Notes under the pieces: generated by a model
Databases searched by the model: none
The model's input: the letters and a program-made list of their open reading frames with translations, nothing else
What the model was told of the DNA's origin: nothing
IMG/VR virus record: IMGVR_UViG_3300017782_000023
Location: 1-52,568 of that record
Origin: a virus
DNA: 52,568 nucleotides
Strand: one strand, 5' to 3'
Made by a program: the position numbers and the translations under genes
In this document: one piece after another, positions 1 through 7,608 of the stretch
How the letters are laid out: every line of letters begins with the position of its first letter
Numbering within the stretch: position 1 is the first letter of the stretch

Positions 1-186
1 CACACGAAAGGCGCTGCGAAAGAAGATCCATTGGCAGACTTGGGTGACATCTCAGGTATGACAGTAGAGGCTATCGCAGAGGCCATTGGTAAGACTGCTC
101 GTGGTGTCAAAACTATGTTGACTCGACGTGGCTTGTCTGCCGCAGACTATGACGGTGCTGCTAAAGCTGCTAAAGCTGCGCAGTAA
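1..186 (+). CDS. C-terminal end of a small HTH-like protein (5' partial)
   Basis: The reading frame is open from the first base and stops with TAA at 184-186, giving the last 61 residues of a gene whose start lies outside the window. The visible part has a segment around ISGMTVEAIAEAIGKTARG followed by VKTMLTRRGL. This looks like two short helices with a tight turn, as in helix-turn-helix DNA-binding proteins. The tail is Ala/Lys-rich (AAKAAKAAQ). It lies 27 bases upstream of the helicase start and is probably in the same operon. The function is not established; a small regulatory or DNA-binding protein is a reasonable guess from the HTH-like pattern only. Confidence 0.6.
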   Translation, partial: HTKGAAKEDPLADLGDISGMTVEAIAEAIGKTARGVKTMLTRRGLSAADYDGAAKAAKAAQ

Positions 187-213
187 ACTAACAAAAGATT
201 GGAGTGAAGTCTT

Positions 214-1599
214 TTGCCAGAAGGCTTCTCTCCGTTGGGAGAAAGAGTGAATATTGCTAGTGCGCTCATAAAGCAGGTACTTGTGCTGCAGGATTTCGAT
301 ACCTGGAGTTCTGTACGCAAAGACTATTTGCCCGCTGAATATCATACGGTATTTAGCACAATTGATAAGCACTATGATAAATATCACTCTCTTCCAACAT
401 TTGAAGACTTAAAGTTTGAGGTAAGAGACACCGCAACCCTAGAAAAGCTGTATGCTATTCAGAGTGTGGATGTAGATGTAGACGCATTTATGCTTCTGCA
501 GTACCTAAAAAATGAGTACACCCAAAAGGAAATCTTAGATTCCTTAGAGGATTATATTGATAACTCTGTTGCCTTTGAGGATGCAGAAGAGTCAGTATCG
601 CACCTACATCAGATTGTATTAGACGTCGAAAAGAAAGTAGACCTCGAAATGCCACAAGAGAGTATGCAACGTATTCCCTTGTTTGAAAATGATGAAGAGA
701 TCGGCAAATATCTGCCCCTTGGTCTAAACACCGAGTACGACCACGAGATCCAGTTCTCTCCCAGAGATTTGGTTCTTCTCGGGGGTCGTCGCGGGGCAGG
801 TAAATCTCTAACGTGTGCAAACATTGCTCACAATGTCTTTGAGAGTGGTCGTTCGGCTATGTATTTCACTATCGAGATGGATAGCCGTTCGATTCTTCAA
901 AGAGTATGTTCTATTGCTACGGGAATACCTTTTTCTCGTTTGCGAACAAAAAATCTTAGTGTGCTTGAATGGGAAGCAGTAGCCGGATGGTGGGCCAACC
1001 GCTATAAGGCTGGACAAGAAAGGTTTGTAGAATACAAAGAACATCGTGACTTCGAGAAATTTCATCATAGCTTATCAACAACTACCGAACTTCTCCCAGA
1101 TCGGCAGCTTGATGTTATCTATGATCCAGGTCTTACTCTGGCAAAAATTAAGGCCGAATTGGACAAGAAAGTGAAAGCTCTCAACGTTGGGGTAATTCTA
1201 GTAGACTATATTAACCAAGTAAAACGCTCGGCTATTCCTTCTCGCTCAGGACAGTATGATTGGACAGAACAGATAGAGGTGAGCAAAGCCCTCAAGTCTA
1301 TGGCACAGGAGTACGAATGTACTGTTGTATCGCCATATCAGACGGACGCGAGCGGCGAAGCACGCTTTGCCAAAGGTATACTTGATGCTGCCGACGCAGC
1401 TTATGCTCTTGAGACTTATGACCAAGAGGATGCTTGTATGACTTTTAATTGTGTAAAGATGCGATCCGCCGCTATGCGCTCCTTCACATCTCAAATGAAT
1501 TGGGAGACTATGAAAATAGGCCCAGAAAGTGCAATGACGCCACAAGAGAAGGAAGGGTCTACACATAAGACGGGCGAAGAGATAGACGACGTTATATAA
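214..1599 (+). CDS. DnaB-like replicative DNA helicase
   Basis: This 461-residue protein is a RecA-fold hexameric helicase of the DnaB/T7 gp4 superfamily, expected to unwind the phage replication fork 5' to 3'. Visible motifs are Walker A GGRRGAGKS at residues 190-198 (Lys197) and Walker B VGVILVDY with Asp331. The helicase motif region FTIEMDSRSILQRV follows Walker A. The N-terminal 180 residues are poorly conserved, acidic and probably form the hexamerisation or primase-contact domain. No primase is fused, because primase is the separate gene at 2225. The start is uncertain. TTG at 214 has GGAG at 201-204, and an in-frame GTG at 247 (peptide beginning NIASALIKQ) has a purine-rich site very close to it. 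The gene is followed by a promoter, so it may end its own transcription unit. Confidence 0.9.
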   Translation: MPEGFSPLGERVNIASALIKQVLVLQDFDTWSSVRKDYLPAEYHTVFSTIDKHYDKYHSLPTFEDLKFEVRDTATLEKLYAIQSVDVDVDAFMLLQYLKNEYTQKEILDSLEDYIDNSVAFEDAEESVSHLHQIVLDVEKKVDLEMPQESMQRIPLFENDEEIGKYLPLGLNTEYDHEIQFSPRDLVLLGGRRGAGKSLTCANIAHNVFESGRSAMYFTIEMDSRSILQRVCSIATGIPFSRLRTKNLSVLEWEAVAGWWANRYKAGQERFVEYKEHRDFEKFHHSLSTTTELLPDRQLDVIYDPGLTLAKIKAELDKKVKALNVGVILVDYINQVKRSAIPSRSGQYDWTEQIEVSKALKSMAQEYECTVVSPYQTDASGEARFAKGILDAADAAYALETYDQEDACMTFNCVKMRSAAMRSFTSQMNWETMKIGPESAMTPQEKEGSTHKTGEEIDDVI

Positions 1600-1607
1600 A
1601 ATAGTTC

Positions 1608-1636
1608 TTGACTTTTTCAGCTGAATCTAGTATAAT
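1608..1636 (+). promoter_or_regulatory. Consensus sigma-70 promoter P1
   Basis: The -35 TTGACT at 1608-1613 and -10 TATAAT at 1631-1636 are separated by exactly 17 bases. The box is preceded by ATAGTTC and followed by ATGTGTTC. The same extended pattern recurs at 8900 and, on the other strand, at 42818. It should drive the operon starting with the small gene at 1664. Transcription would begin near 1643. Confidence 0.85.
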
Positions 1637-1654
1637 ATGTGTTCACTTGAAATA

Positions 1655-1658
1655 GGAG
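1655..1658 (+). promoter_or_regulatory. Ribosome-binding site that fixes the start at 1664
   Basis: GGAG lies five bases before the ATG at 1664. The alternative in-frame ATG at 1637 directly abuts the -10 box, so it would not be on a transcript started from promoter P1. Confidence 0.7.
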
Positions 1659-1663
1659 AAGCT

Positions 1664-1978
1664 ATGATTATTGTAGGCAGTATGAACCATACCCCTTCAG
1701 GCCGTCGTAAGAAAAGAATTGTGACCAAGAAAAAGAAAGCAGAGTTTGTTCCCCTCCGTGCTAAACCTCATCAGCTACCTGAGTTTAAACAGGCACAGTG
1801 GCAAAAAGACTATCAAGCAAGACCTTATGTACCGGGGCAAATTAACAGCCTGGGTATCGACCTCGAGTGGGAAGCCGAAAAGAAAAAAATCAGCAATAAG
1901 TATACTGTAGCACCCGCTTATAACAAAGGTGCTTATCAGGTTATACCCTCGGACTCTATAGACCAAATTGGCAAGTAG
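1664..1978 (+). CDS. Small basic protein of unknown function
   Basis: This gene encodes 104 residues from the ATG at 1664, which has a good GGAG site. The nominally longer form from 1637 is unlikely because its ATG touches the -10 box of the promoter. The N-terminal third is strongly basic (GRRKKRIVTKKKKAEF) and the middle is rich in Pro, Gln and aromatic residues. There is no signal peptide, membrane segment or catalytic motif that I recognise. The basic stretch could bind nucleic acid. It is the first gene behind promoter P1 and ends one base before the MazG-like gene, so it is probably expressed early with the replication genes. Confidence 0.7.
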   Translation: MIIVGSMNHTPSGRRKKRIVTKKKKAEFVPLRAKPHQLPEFKQAQWQKDYQARPYVPGQINSLGIDLEWEAEKKKISNKYTVAPAYNKGAYQVIPSDSIDQIGK

Positions 1979-1979
1979 T

Positions 1980-2228
1980 ATGAACTTCAAAGAAAAAATG
2001 CTCGTAATCACTATGGAAGAGTGCGGCGAGCTTACTCGTGCTTGTTCTAAGATATTAAGACATGGAGTCTTAAAAGATGAAAAGTATATCAAGAATCTAA
2101 AAGAAGAACTAGCTGATGTACAAACAATGCTGCGAGTCATAGCTTATGAATATGCTATAGATGAGAAAGAAATAGAAGACCTAGTAATTAAACGAACACT
2201 TAAGATGGCGCAGAAAGACTACAGATGA
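1980..2228 (+). CDS. MazG-like nucleotide pyrophosphohydrolase
   Basis: From the ATG at 1980 this is 82 residues, a single all-alpha MazG-type domain. The metal-binding pattern EExxE...ExxD is present: Glu13, Glu14 and Glu17 in MEECGE, then Glu43 and Asp46 in KEELAD. Such enzymes hydrolyse (d)NTPs to monophosphates and pyrophosphate. In phages they have been proposed to clean nucleotide pools or recycle host nucleotides. A TTG at 1968 would add four residues and overlap the previous gene; the ATG is preferred. Its end overlaps the primase start by four bases (ATGA), so translation is likely coupled. The protein is short for the family, and the substrate cannot be told from sequence. Confidence 0.75.
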   Translation: MNFKEKMLVITMEECGELTRACSKILRHGVLKDEKYIKNLKEELADVQTMLRVIAYEYAIDEKEIEDLVIKRTLKMAQKDYR

Positions 2229-3055
2229 ATGTAGAAGAATTATTAACTCAGAAGCAGATTCCTTTTATTCCGAAAGGAAAGGATTATGTAGTGCGTTGTC
2301 TAAATCCTGAGCATGATGATTCCAACCCAAGCATGAGAATCGACCAGATAGATGGTCGGTTCAATTGTTTTGCGTGCGAGTTCAAAGGTAATATCTTTAC
2401 TTACTTTGGAGAAGCCGCAACGGGGTTACAGTTACGCAAAGAGTTGCTTAAGAAAAAGATTCAGGAGAAGCGAGCTGAGAATGTTGGCCTTGCTTTTCCA
2501 AAAGACTATATGCCCTATGTCGGTAACTGGAGAGGCATCTCTCCCAAGACTTACAGAAAGTTTGAAGCATTTGAACACAGTGGCTCAGACTATATTAGTA
2601 GAATTAACTTTCCGATACGAGATATATCTGGAAAGATTGTAGCATTTCAGGGCAGACATACTTCGGGCGGAGTTCCTAAGTATAAGTTCAGTCCCCCAGG
2701 TGCTAAACTTCCTTTATTTCCTGCAAGTATAGAACCAAAGCTAGGAGAAGTACTTCTAGTAGAAGGTATATACGATGTAATTAACTTGCATGATAAAGGA
2801 TTGACCAATGCAGTATGTTGTTTCGGTACAAACAATATCAATGAAGATAAGCTCGCTATGTTGCAGATGCAAGGAGTATCTAAACTAGCAATCTTTTTTG
2901 ATGGTGACGAAGCCGGACAGAAAGCTGCAAACAATGTTAAAGTAATGTGCGAGAAAGTTGGTCTCGTAACTAGGAACATCAATCTCGCAGAGACTGATCC
3001 TGGTGCACTTACTGAATCTCAAGTAAATAAATTAGAGAGAAAATTATATGCCTAA
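2225..3055 (+). CDS. DnaG-type primase (CHC2 zinc finger plus Toprim)
   Basis: This 276-residue protein should synthesise RNA primers for the polymerase encoded next. The N-terminus has the CHC2 zinc ligands Cys25, His30, Cys48 and Cys51 (CFAC). The C-terminal half has a Toprim fold, with the catalytic Glu180 in VEGIYD and the metal-binding Asp226/Asp228 in FFDGDEAG. It is shorter than bacterial DnaG (about 580 residues) and lacks the C-terminal helicase-interaction domain, a compact architecture found in phage primases and in the primase part of T7 gp4. The start overlaps the MazG-like stop by four bases and the stop overlaps the polymerase start by eight. The helicase is a separate gene upstream. 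Confidence 0.92.
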   Translation: MNVEELLTQKQIPFIPKGKDYVVRCLNPEHDDSNPSMRIDQIDGRFNCFACEFKGNIFTYFGEAATGLQLRKELLKKKIQEKRAENVGLAFPKDYMPYVGNWRGISPKTYRKFEAFEHSGSDYISRINFPIRDISGKIVAFQGRHTSGGVPKYKFSPPGAKLPLFPASIEPKLGEVLLVEGIYDVINLHDKGLTNAVCCFGTNNINEDKLAMLQMQGVSKLAIFFDGDEAGQKAANNVKVMCEKVGLVTRNINLAETDPGALTESQVNKLERKLYA

Positions 3056-5333
3056 AGTTGCATTAGTAGAAACTAAGCCTAGTCGTACAAATTTTGCAAG
3101 AGAGTTTGATGGCGCATTTGAATTTGACCAGTATCAGCTATGCTCTGATGCGAGTATTAAAAAAGTATTGAAGAAAGATTGTGATATCGACATCAATACA
3201 GACGCCTACGAGTGGATTGTTCTAGTCGGTAGTGATGCTTTGAAGTACTTTACTAAGATTAATTCAGTTACCGAATATTCTGGAAAGAAAGTAGAGGGTA
3301 AGTTCTTGCCTGTAATCAATCCTGCTATGCTTGCCTTTAAGCCAGAGGCTCGTAAGACGTGGGAATCCTCCAAAGAAAGTATTGTAGCTCATATCAATGG
3401 CGAGATTGAAGATGTAATTATTGATGAAAGTATTGCTATGGGCACCCAGGATACTGCCGTAGCAAAGGCTTGGATTCAAGCAGCCCTTGATGCAAACCCA
3501 GAATATATTGCCCTTGACTCAGAAACAAATGGCTTATACCCTAGAAACGGTCACATGATTGGTATTTCTATGTCTTACACAGGCAAGGACGGTATCTATA
3601 TTGATACTGACTGCTTTGATGAAGAGATAGAGGCAATGCTGCATGAGCTTTTCAAGACTCGCAAAGTAATCTTTCATAATGCTAAGTTTGACGTAGCTTT
3701 CTTCCAATATCACTTTGGCTTTGAGTTTCCAGACTTCGAAGACACAATGTTGCTCCATTACCTCATAGACGAGAATCCCGGAGGTCATGGGCTAAAGCAG
3801 CTATCTATTAAGTTCACCCCCTATGGTGATTATGAAAAGCCAATGTATGATTGGATTGACCAATACAAGCGTGCGAATGGGTATAATCAGGAAAGTTTTT
3901 CTTGGGATATGATTCCCTTTGATGTAATGAAAACATATGCAGCTATGGATGCTGTATGTACTTTCCTTCTTTACGAAAAGTTTGTGAAGATTAAGCAAAA
4001 CCCAAAACTCAAGTGGGTATACGATAATATTTTGATACCTGGAGTGCGCTTCCTTCTCAGCACACAAGATAATGGTGTGCCGTTTGACCGTGAGCGTCTT
4101 TTGGTAGCCCAAGAGCTAATGTTGAATGATATTGATGAAGCTATACAAGAACTCTATAAGGTGGATGCCATTCGTGAGTTTGAGAAAGCTCAGGGTAAGG
4201 ATTTTAACCCAAACAGTACAGTACAACTGCGATCCTTGTTGTTCGATTATATAGGCCTACAGCCCACGGGCAAAAAGACGGGCACAGGAGCACACAGTAC
4301 AGATGCAGAAGTGCTACAAGAGTTAAGTGAAACCCATGAAGTACCTAAACACATTCTTAATATACGCCAGAAATCTAAGATCAAAAACACATACCTCGAC
4401 AAGATTATCCCACAACTCGACAGGGACTCTCGACTTCGTACTAATTTTAATCTACATGGTACTACTTCTGGACGTCTTTCTTCATCAGGTAAGCTAAATA
4501 TGCAGCAGCTTCCTCGTGACAATCCTATTGTCAAAGGATGTATTAAAGCTGCACCAGGCAACAAAATTGTTGCAATGGACTTAACTACAGCAGAAGTATA
4601 TGTTGCTGCTAAGTTGGCAGATGATAAAGCACTGATGGATGTATTCCGTAGTGGCGGAAACTTTCATAGTAGTATTGCTCATAAAGTATTCAGACTACCT
4701 TGCGAAGTAGAGCAAGTGGCAGAACTATATTCAACTCAAAGACAGGCGGCAAAAGCAGTTACTTTTGGTATTATGTATGGTGCTGGCCCTAAGAAAATTA
4801 GTGAACAAGTCACTAAGGACTCAGGAACATATTTCAGTGTATCAGAAGCTAAAGAAGTTATTGACGACTATTTCAAAGAATTCCACAAACTTAAAAAGTG
4901 GATTGAAGATAATCAAAAGTTTATTGAACAAAATGGGTTCGTATACTCGTATTTTGGACGAAAGCGACGACTACCAAATGTCGCATCTGAAGATGCGGGT
5001 ATTCGCAGCCATAGTGTTCGTTCTGGTCTTAATTTCTTGGTACAGTCAACTGCTTCGGACATTAATCTACTAGGTGCGATAGATATGCATGAGCATATAC
5101 GAGCTAACAAAATGGAAGCGCGTATTTTTGCTCTTGTGCATGACTCAATCCTTGCAGAAGTGCCAGAAGACGAAGTAGATGCGTACTCAGATGCATTAAG
5201 ACATTACATTCAGCTAGATCGTGGAGTTTCTATTCCAGGCGCTCCCGTTGGCTGTGATTTCGATGTACATGAGGATTATTCTCTAGGTAAGTTCGAGAAA
5301 CAATATGGTAATTACGTACAGTCGCTTGGCTAA
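3048..5333 (+). CDS. DNA polymerase I family A (3'-5' exonuclease and polymerase domains)
   Basis: This 761-residue replicative polymerase has three parts. Residues 1-140 are variable. The DEDDy proofreading exonuclease follows, with Asp157/Glu159 in DSETN, Asn211 and Asp215 in HNAKFD, and Tyr297/Asp301 in YAAMD. The family A polymerase domain comes last. Motif A is MDLTTAEVY (Asp511, Glu516). The motif B O-helix is RQAAKAVTFGIMYG, with Arg565, Lys569, Phe573 and Tyr577. Motif C is LVHDS (His698, Asp699). Phe573 aligns with E. coli Phe762, the residue used to classify viral PolA types. There is no N-terminal 5' nuclease domain; that activity is encoded at 13136. Motif C has Ser after the Asp where bacterial Pol I usually has Glu, and motif A departs from the usual DYSQIELR while keeping its Asp and Glu. 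Confidence 0.95.
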   Translation: MPKVALVETKPSRTNFAREFDGAFEFDQYQLCSDASIKKVLKKDCDIDINTDAYEWIVLVGSDALKYFTKINSVTEYSGKKVEGKFLPVINPAMLAFKPEARKTWESSKESIVAHINGEIEDVIIDESIAMGTQDTAVAKAWIQAALDANPEYIALDSETNGLYPRNGHMIGISMSYTGKDGIYIDTDCFDEEIEAMLHELFKTRKVIFHNAKFDVAFFQYHFGFEFPDFEDTMLLHYLIDENPGGHGLKQLSIKFTPYGDYEKPMYDWIDQYKRANGYNQESFSWDMIPFDVMKTYAAMDAVCTFLLYEKFVKIKQNPKLKWVYDNILIPGVRFLLSTQDNGVPFDRERLLVAQELMLNDIDEAIQELYKVDAIREFEKAQGKDFNPNSTVQLRSLLFDYIGLQPTGKKTGTGAHSTDAEVLQELSETHEVPKHILNIRQKSKIKNTYLDKIIPQLDRDSRLRTNFNLHGTTSGRLSSSGKLNMQQLPRDNPIVKGCIKAAPGNKIVAMDLTTAEVYVAAKLADDKALMDVFRSGGNFHSSIAHKVFRLPCEVEQVAELYSTQRQAAKAVTFGIMYGAGPKKISEQVTKDSGTYFSVSEAKEVIDDYFKEFHKLKKWIEDNQKFIEQNGFVYSYFGRKRRLPNVASEDAGIRSHSVRSGLNFLVQSTASDINLLGAIDMHEHIRANKMEARIFALVHDSILAEVPEDEVDAYSDALRHYIQLDRGVSIPGAPVGCDFDVHEDYSLGKFEKQYGNYVQSLG

Positions 5334-5799
5334 AGTGACTTTTCCTGTCTTTAGACTGGGATCTTCTAACTGGCATGTTCAGGATGGGTTGCTTTATCTA
5401 GATGGACTACTGTTGGATGATAAGAATATGAAAGGAAATACGCTGGGTCTAAGAAGGCTACAGACCCCTTTCAATAATTTGTATAGACTGAACAAATCTT
5501 TGGATAGTTTAGTGGGAATACTGAAACAATCTAATAATACATTTATAGATAATGCAGGCAACCCTTTTCTTTATGAAAAGACTAGAAACTGCAAACTTAT
5601 TTATAGAAAGATTAGAAAGATTGAAAGAAAAGATACTGCTGCCGTGCTTTGGCTAGAAGAGATAGGGCATCCCATGAGAGCTCCTAGGCCTCCAGCCCCC
5701 GAAATGGTATGGGCAGCAGTTCTCTACTTAAATGATGCACCTTGGATGATATATGAGTTTTCGGAAACTAAAAAACCTGACACTCGAAGAAAAGTATAA
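5305..5799 (+). CDS. Conserved-looking phage protein of unknown function
   Basis: This 164-residue protein starts inside the last 29 bases of the polymerase gene and ends three bases before the PhoH-like gene, so it is embedded in the replication operon. It has a hydrophobic N-terminal part containing DGLLYLDGLLLDD, a Lys/Arg-rich middle (RKIRKIERKD), and a Pro-rich turn followed by MVWAAVLYLNDAPW. There is no membrane helix long enough to span and no known active-site motif. The size, the coupling to polA and the lack of frameshifts support a real gene. A polymerase accessory or DNA-metabolism role would be inference from position only. Confidence 0.65.
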   Translation: MVITYSRLAKVTFPVFRLGSSNWHVQDGLLYLDGLLLDDKNMKGNTLGLRRLQTPFNNLYRLNKSLDSLVGILKQSNNTFIDNAGNPFLYEKTRNCKLIYRKIRKIERKDTAAVLWLEEIGHPMRAPRPPAPEMVWAAVLYLNDAPWMIYEFSETKKPDTRRKV

Positions 5800-5802
5800 A
5801 TT

Positions 5803-6462
5803 ATGGCAAAACGAAACAGAACTCTTGCTGGTGCAAGTCTTGTATTACAAGAAATTGAGCCACTAACTCAGAATCAGTTAATAGCATTTGACAGTGAGAA
5901 GCATATGCTGCTCCACGGGGTCGCAGGAACTGGAAAAACTTTCATTTCCTGCTATCTAGCTTTTGACGATATGGTAAAAGGTCAGTATGAAAAATTAATC
6001 TTAATTAGAAGTGCTGTCCCTACCAGAGATATTGGCTTTTTGCCCGGCAATGAAAAAGAAAAGAGCGCTATCTATGAAGCCCCCTATAAAGATATAGCTG
6101 TAGAGCTATTTCAAAGAGGAGACGCTTATGAAATCCTAAAGACAAAAGGAATAGTTCATTTTATGACAACTTCTTTTATTAGAGGAGTTACTCTTAGAGA
6201 TGCAGTAATCATCGTAGATGAGTGTCAGAACATGACATTTCATGAGCTTGACTCTATAATTACTCGAGTAGGACAAAACTGTAGGGTTATCTTTTGTGGT
6301 GACTTTAGGCAGTCTGATCTAAATAAGAATGGTTTGAAAGATTTTGTAAGAATTTTGAAAGCTATGGAATCTTTTGACTTGATTGATTTCGAGATAAAAG
6401 ATATTGTAAGAAGTGACTTTGTTAAGAGTTATATAACCGCAAAAACAGATTTAGGACTATAG
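5803..6462 (+). CDS. phoH: PhoH-like P-loop ATPase
   Basis: This 219-residue protein is a PhoH-family ATPase. Walker A is GVAGTGKT (residues 39-46, Lys45) and Walker B is VIIVDECQNM (Asp139, Glu140). The family signature around SAVPTRDIGFLPG and the downstream CGDFRQSD (a sensor-like motif) are present. PhoH-like genes are common in marine phages. The family is predicted to act on RNA or nucleic acid, and despite the name a phosphate-starvation role is unproven in phages. It lacks the PIN or KH domains of longer bacterial relatives. The stop is directly followed by the ATG of the next gene (glyA), so the two are probably co-translated. Confidence 0.88.
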   Translation: MAKRNRTLAGASLVLQEIEPLTQNQLIAFDSEKHMLLHGVAGTGKTFISCYLAFDDMVKGQYEKLILIRSAVPTRDIGFLPGNEKEKSAIYEAPYKDIAVELFQRGDAYEILKTKGIVHFMTTSFIRGVTLRDAVIIVDECQNMTFHELDSIITRVGQNCRVIFCGDFRQSDLNKNGLKDFVRILKAMESFDLIDFEIKDIVRSDFVKSYITAKTDLGL

Positions 6463-7608
6463 ATGGATAGAACAATATTATCAATTCTTGAAAAAGAGAA
6501 AGAGAGACAAGAGCACGCTCTTGAATTAATTGCTAGCGAGAATTTTGCTAGTGAAGCTGTTCGTGCCCTTTGTGGTAGTGTTTTTACAAATAAATATGCG
6601 GAAGGTTATCCAGGCAAACGTTACTACAATGGCTGCGAGCATATGGACGAAATAGAGCAATTAGCAATTGATTCTGTTTGTATGTTATATGATTGTAGCT
6701 ATGCAAATGTACAGCCTCATAGCGGGGTTAATGCAAATACTGCGGTATTCCAAGCTTTTCTGAAACCAGGGGATAGAATTCTTGGTATGGATTTGGCTAG
6801 TGGCGGACATCTTAGCCATGGCGCCCCTCCAACTCTAAGTGGTAAAGTGTATGAAGCACACACATATGGAGTAAACAACGAGGGCTGGCTAGACTATGAC
6901 GCTATTCTTGAGCAAGCAAAAGTAGTGAAGCCAAAACTAATTATTGCAGGGGCTAGTGCATACTCCCGCCAGATAGATTGGGCAAAGTTTAGGGAAATAG
7001 CAGATGCAGTAGACGCTTTTCTTATGTGTGATATGGCTCATTACAGTGGGTTAGTTGCTGGAAATGGATATGATAGTCCTCTTCCTTTTGCTGACGTAGT
7101 AACAAGTACAACACATAAAACCCTTAGAGGCCCAAGAGGTGGTATGATTTTGTGGAATAACTCTGATTTTACAAAGAAAATTAATAGTGCAATATTTCCT
7201 GGTACTCAAGGAGGCCCACTAATGAATATTATAGCTGCAAAAGCACAATGTTACAGCGAGGCTCTTGATCCTTGTTTTGATGTTTATATCCAAGATGTAT
7301 TAGATAATGCTAAATCTATGGCGAGTGTTTTTACAGAAAAAGGTTATAATATTATCAGCGGAGGCACAGATAGTCACATACTACTGCTAGACCTTAGTAA
7401 TAAGTCTTTGAGCGGCAGACGGGCTGCTGATATGCTTGAAGAGAATGGTATTACTGTTAATAAAAATGGAGTACCTAATGATCCTCGTAGCTTTGTAGAG
7501 ACAAGCGGTATTCGTATAGGTACAGCGGCAGAAACAACTCGAGGCCGCACTGCAGAGGATTTTGCAGCTATAGCTGAGCATATGGTAAATATCATGGAAG
7601 GCGAATGA
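6463..7608 (+). CDS. glyA: Serine hydroxymethyltransferase
   Basis: This 381-residue PLP enzyme interconverts serine plus tetrahydrofolate and glycine plus 5,10-methylene-tetrahydrofolate. Family hallmarks are ELIASENF near residue 25, the block from KYAEGYPGKRYYNG, LASGGHLSHG, MAHYSGLVA and the PLP-binding STTHKTLRGPRGG with Lys219 as the Schiff-base lysine. Length is close to the roughly 417 residues of bacterial GlyA, and no active-site residue is obviously lost, so the enzyme is probably functional. The stop overlaps the ATG of the helicase gene by four bases. As an auxiliary metabolic gene beside polymerase and reductase genes, it may supply one-carbon units for thymidylate or for a modified pyrimidine; no thymidylate synthase is visible in this window. 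Confidence 0.93.
   Translation: MDRTILSILEKEKERQEHALELIASENFASEAVRALCGSVFTNKYAEGYPGKRYYNGCEHMDEIEQLAIDSVCMLYDCSYANVQPHSGVNANTAVFQAFLKPGDRILGMDLASGGHLSHGAPPTLSGKVYEAHTYGVNNEGWLDYDAILEQAKVVKPKLIIAGASAYSRQIDWAKFREIADAVDAFLMCDMAHYSGLVAGNGYDSPLPFADVVTSTTHKTLRGPRGGMILWNNSDFTKKINSAIFPGTQGGPLMNIIAAKAQCYSEALDPCFDVYIQDVLDNAKSMASVFTEKGYNIISGGTDSHILLLDLSNKSLSGRRAADMLEENGITVNKNGVPNDPRSFVETSGIRIGTAAETTRGRTAEDFAAIAEHMVNIMEGE

Noticed and set aside
1637-1663. ATG at 1637 as start of the small basic protein
   Set aside because: It touches the -10 box and lacks a ribosome site; the in-frame ATG at 1664 has a proper GGAG.
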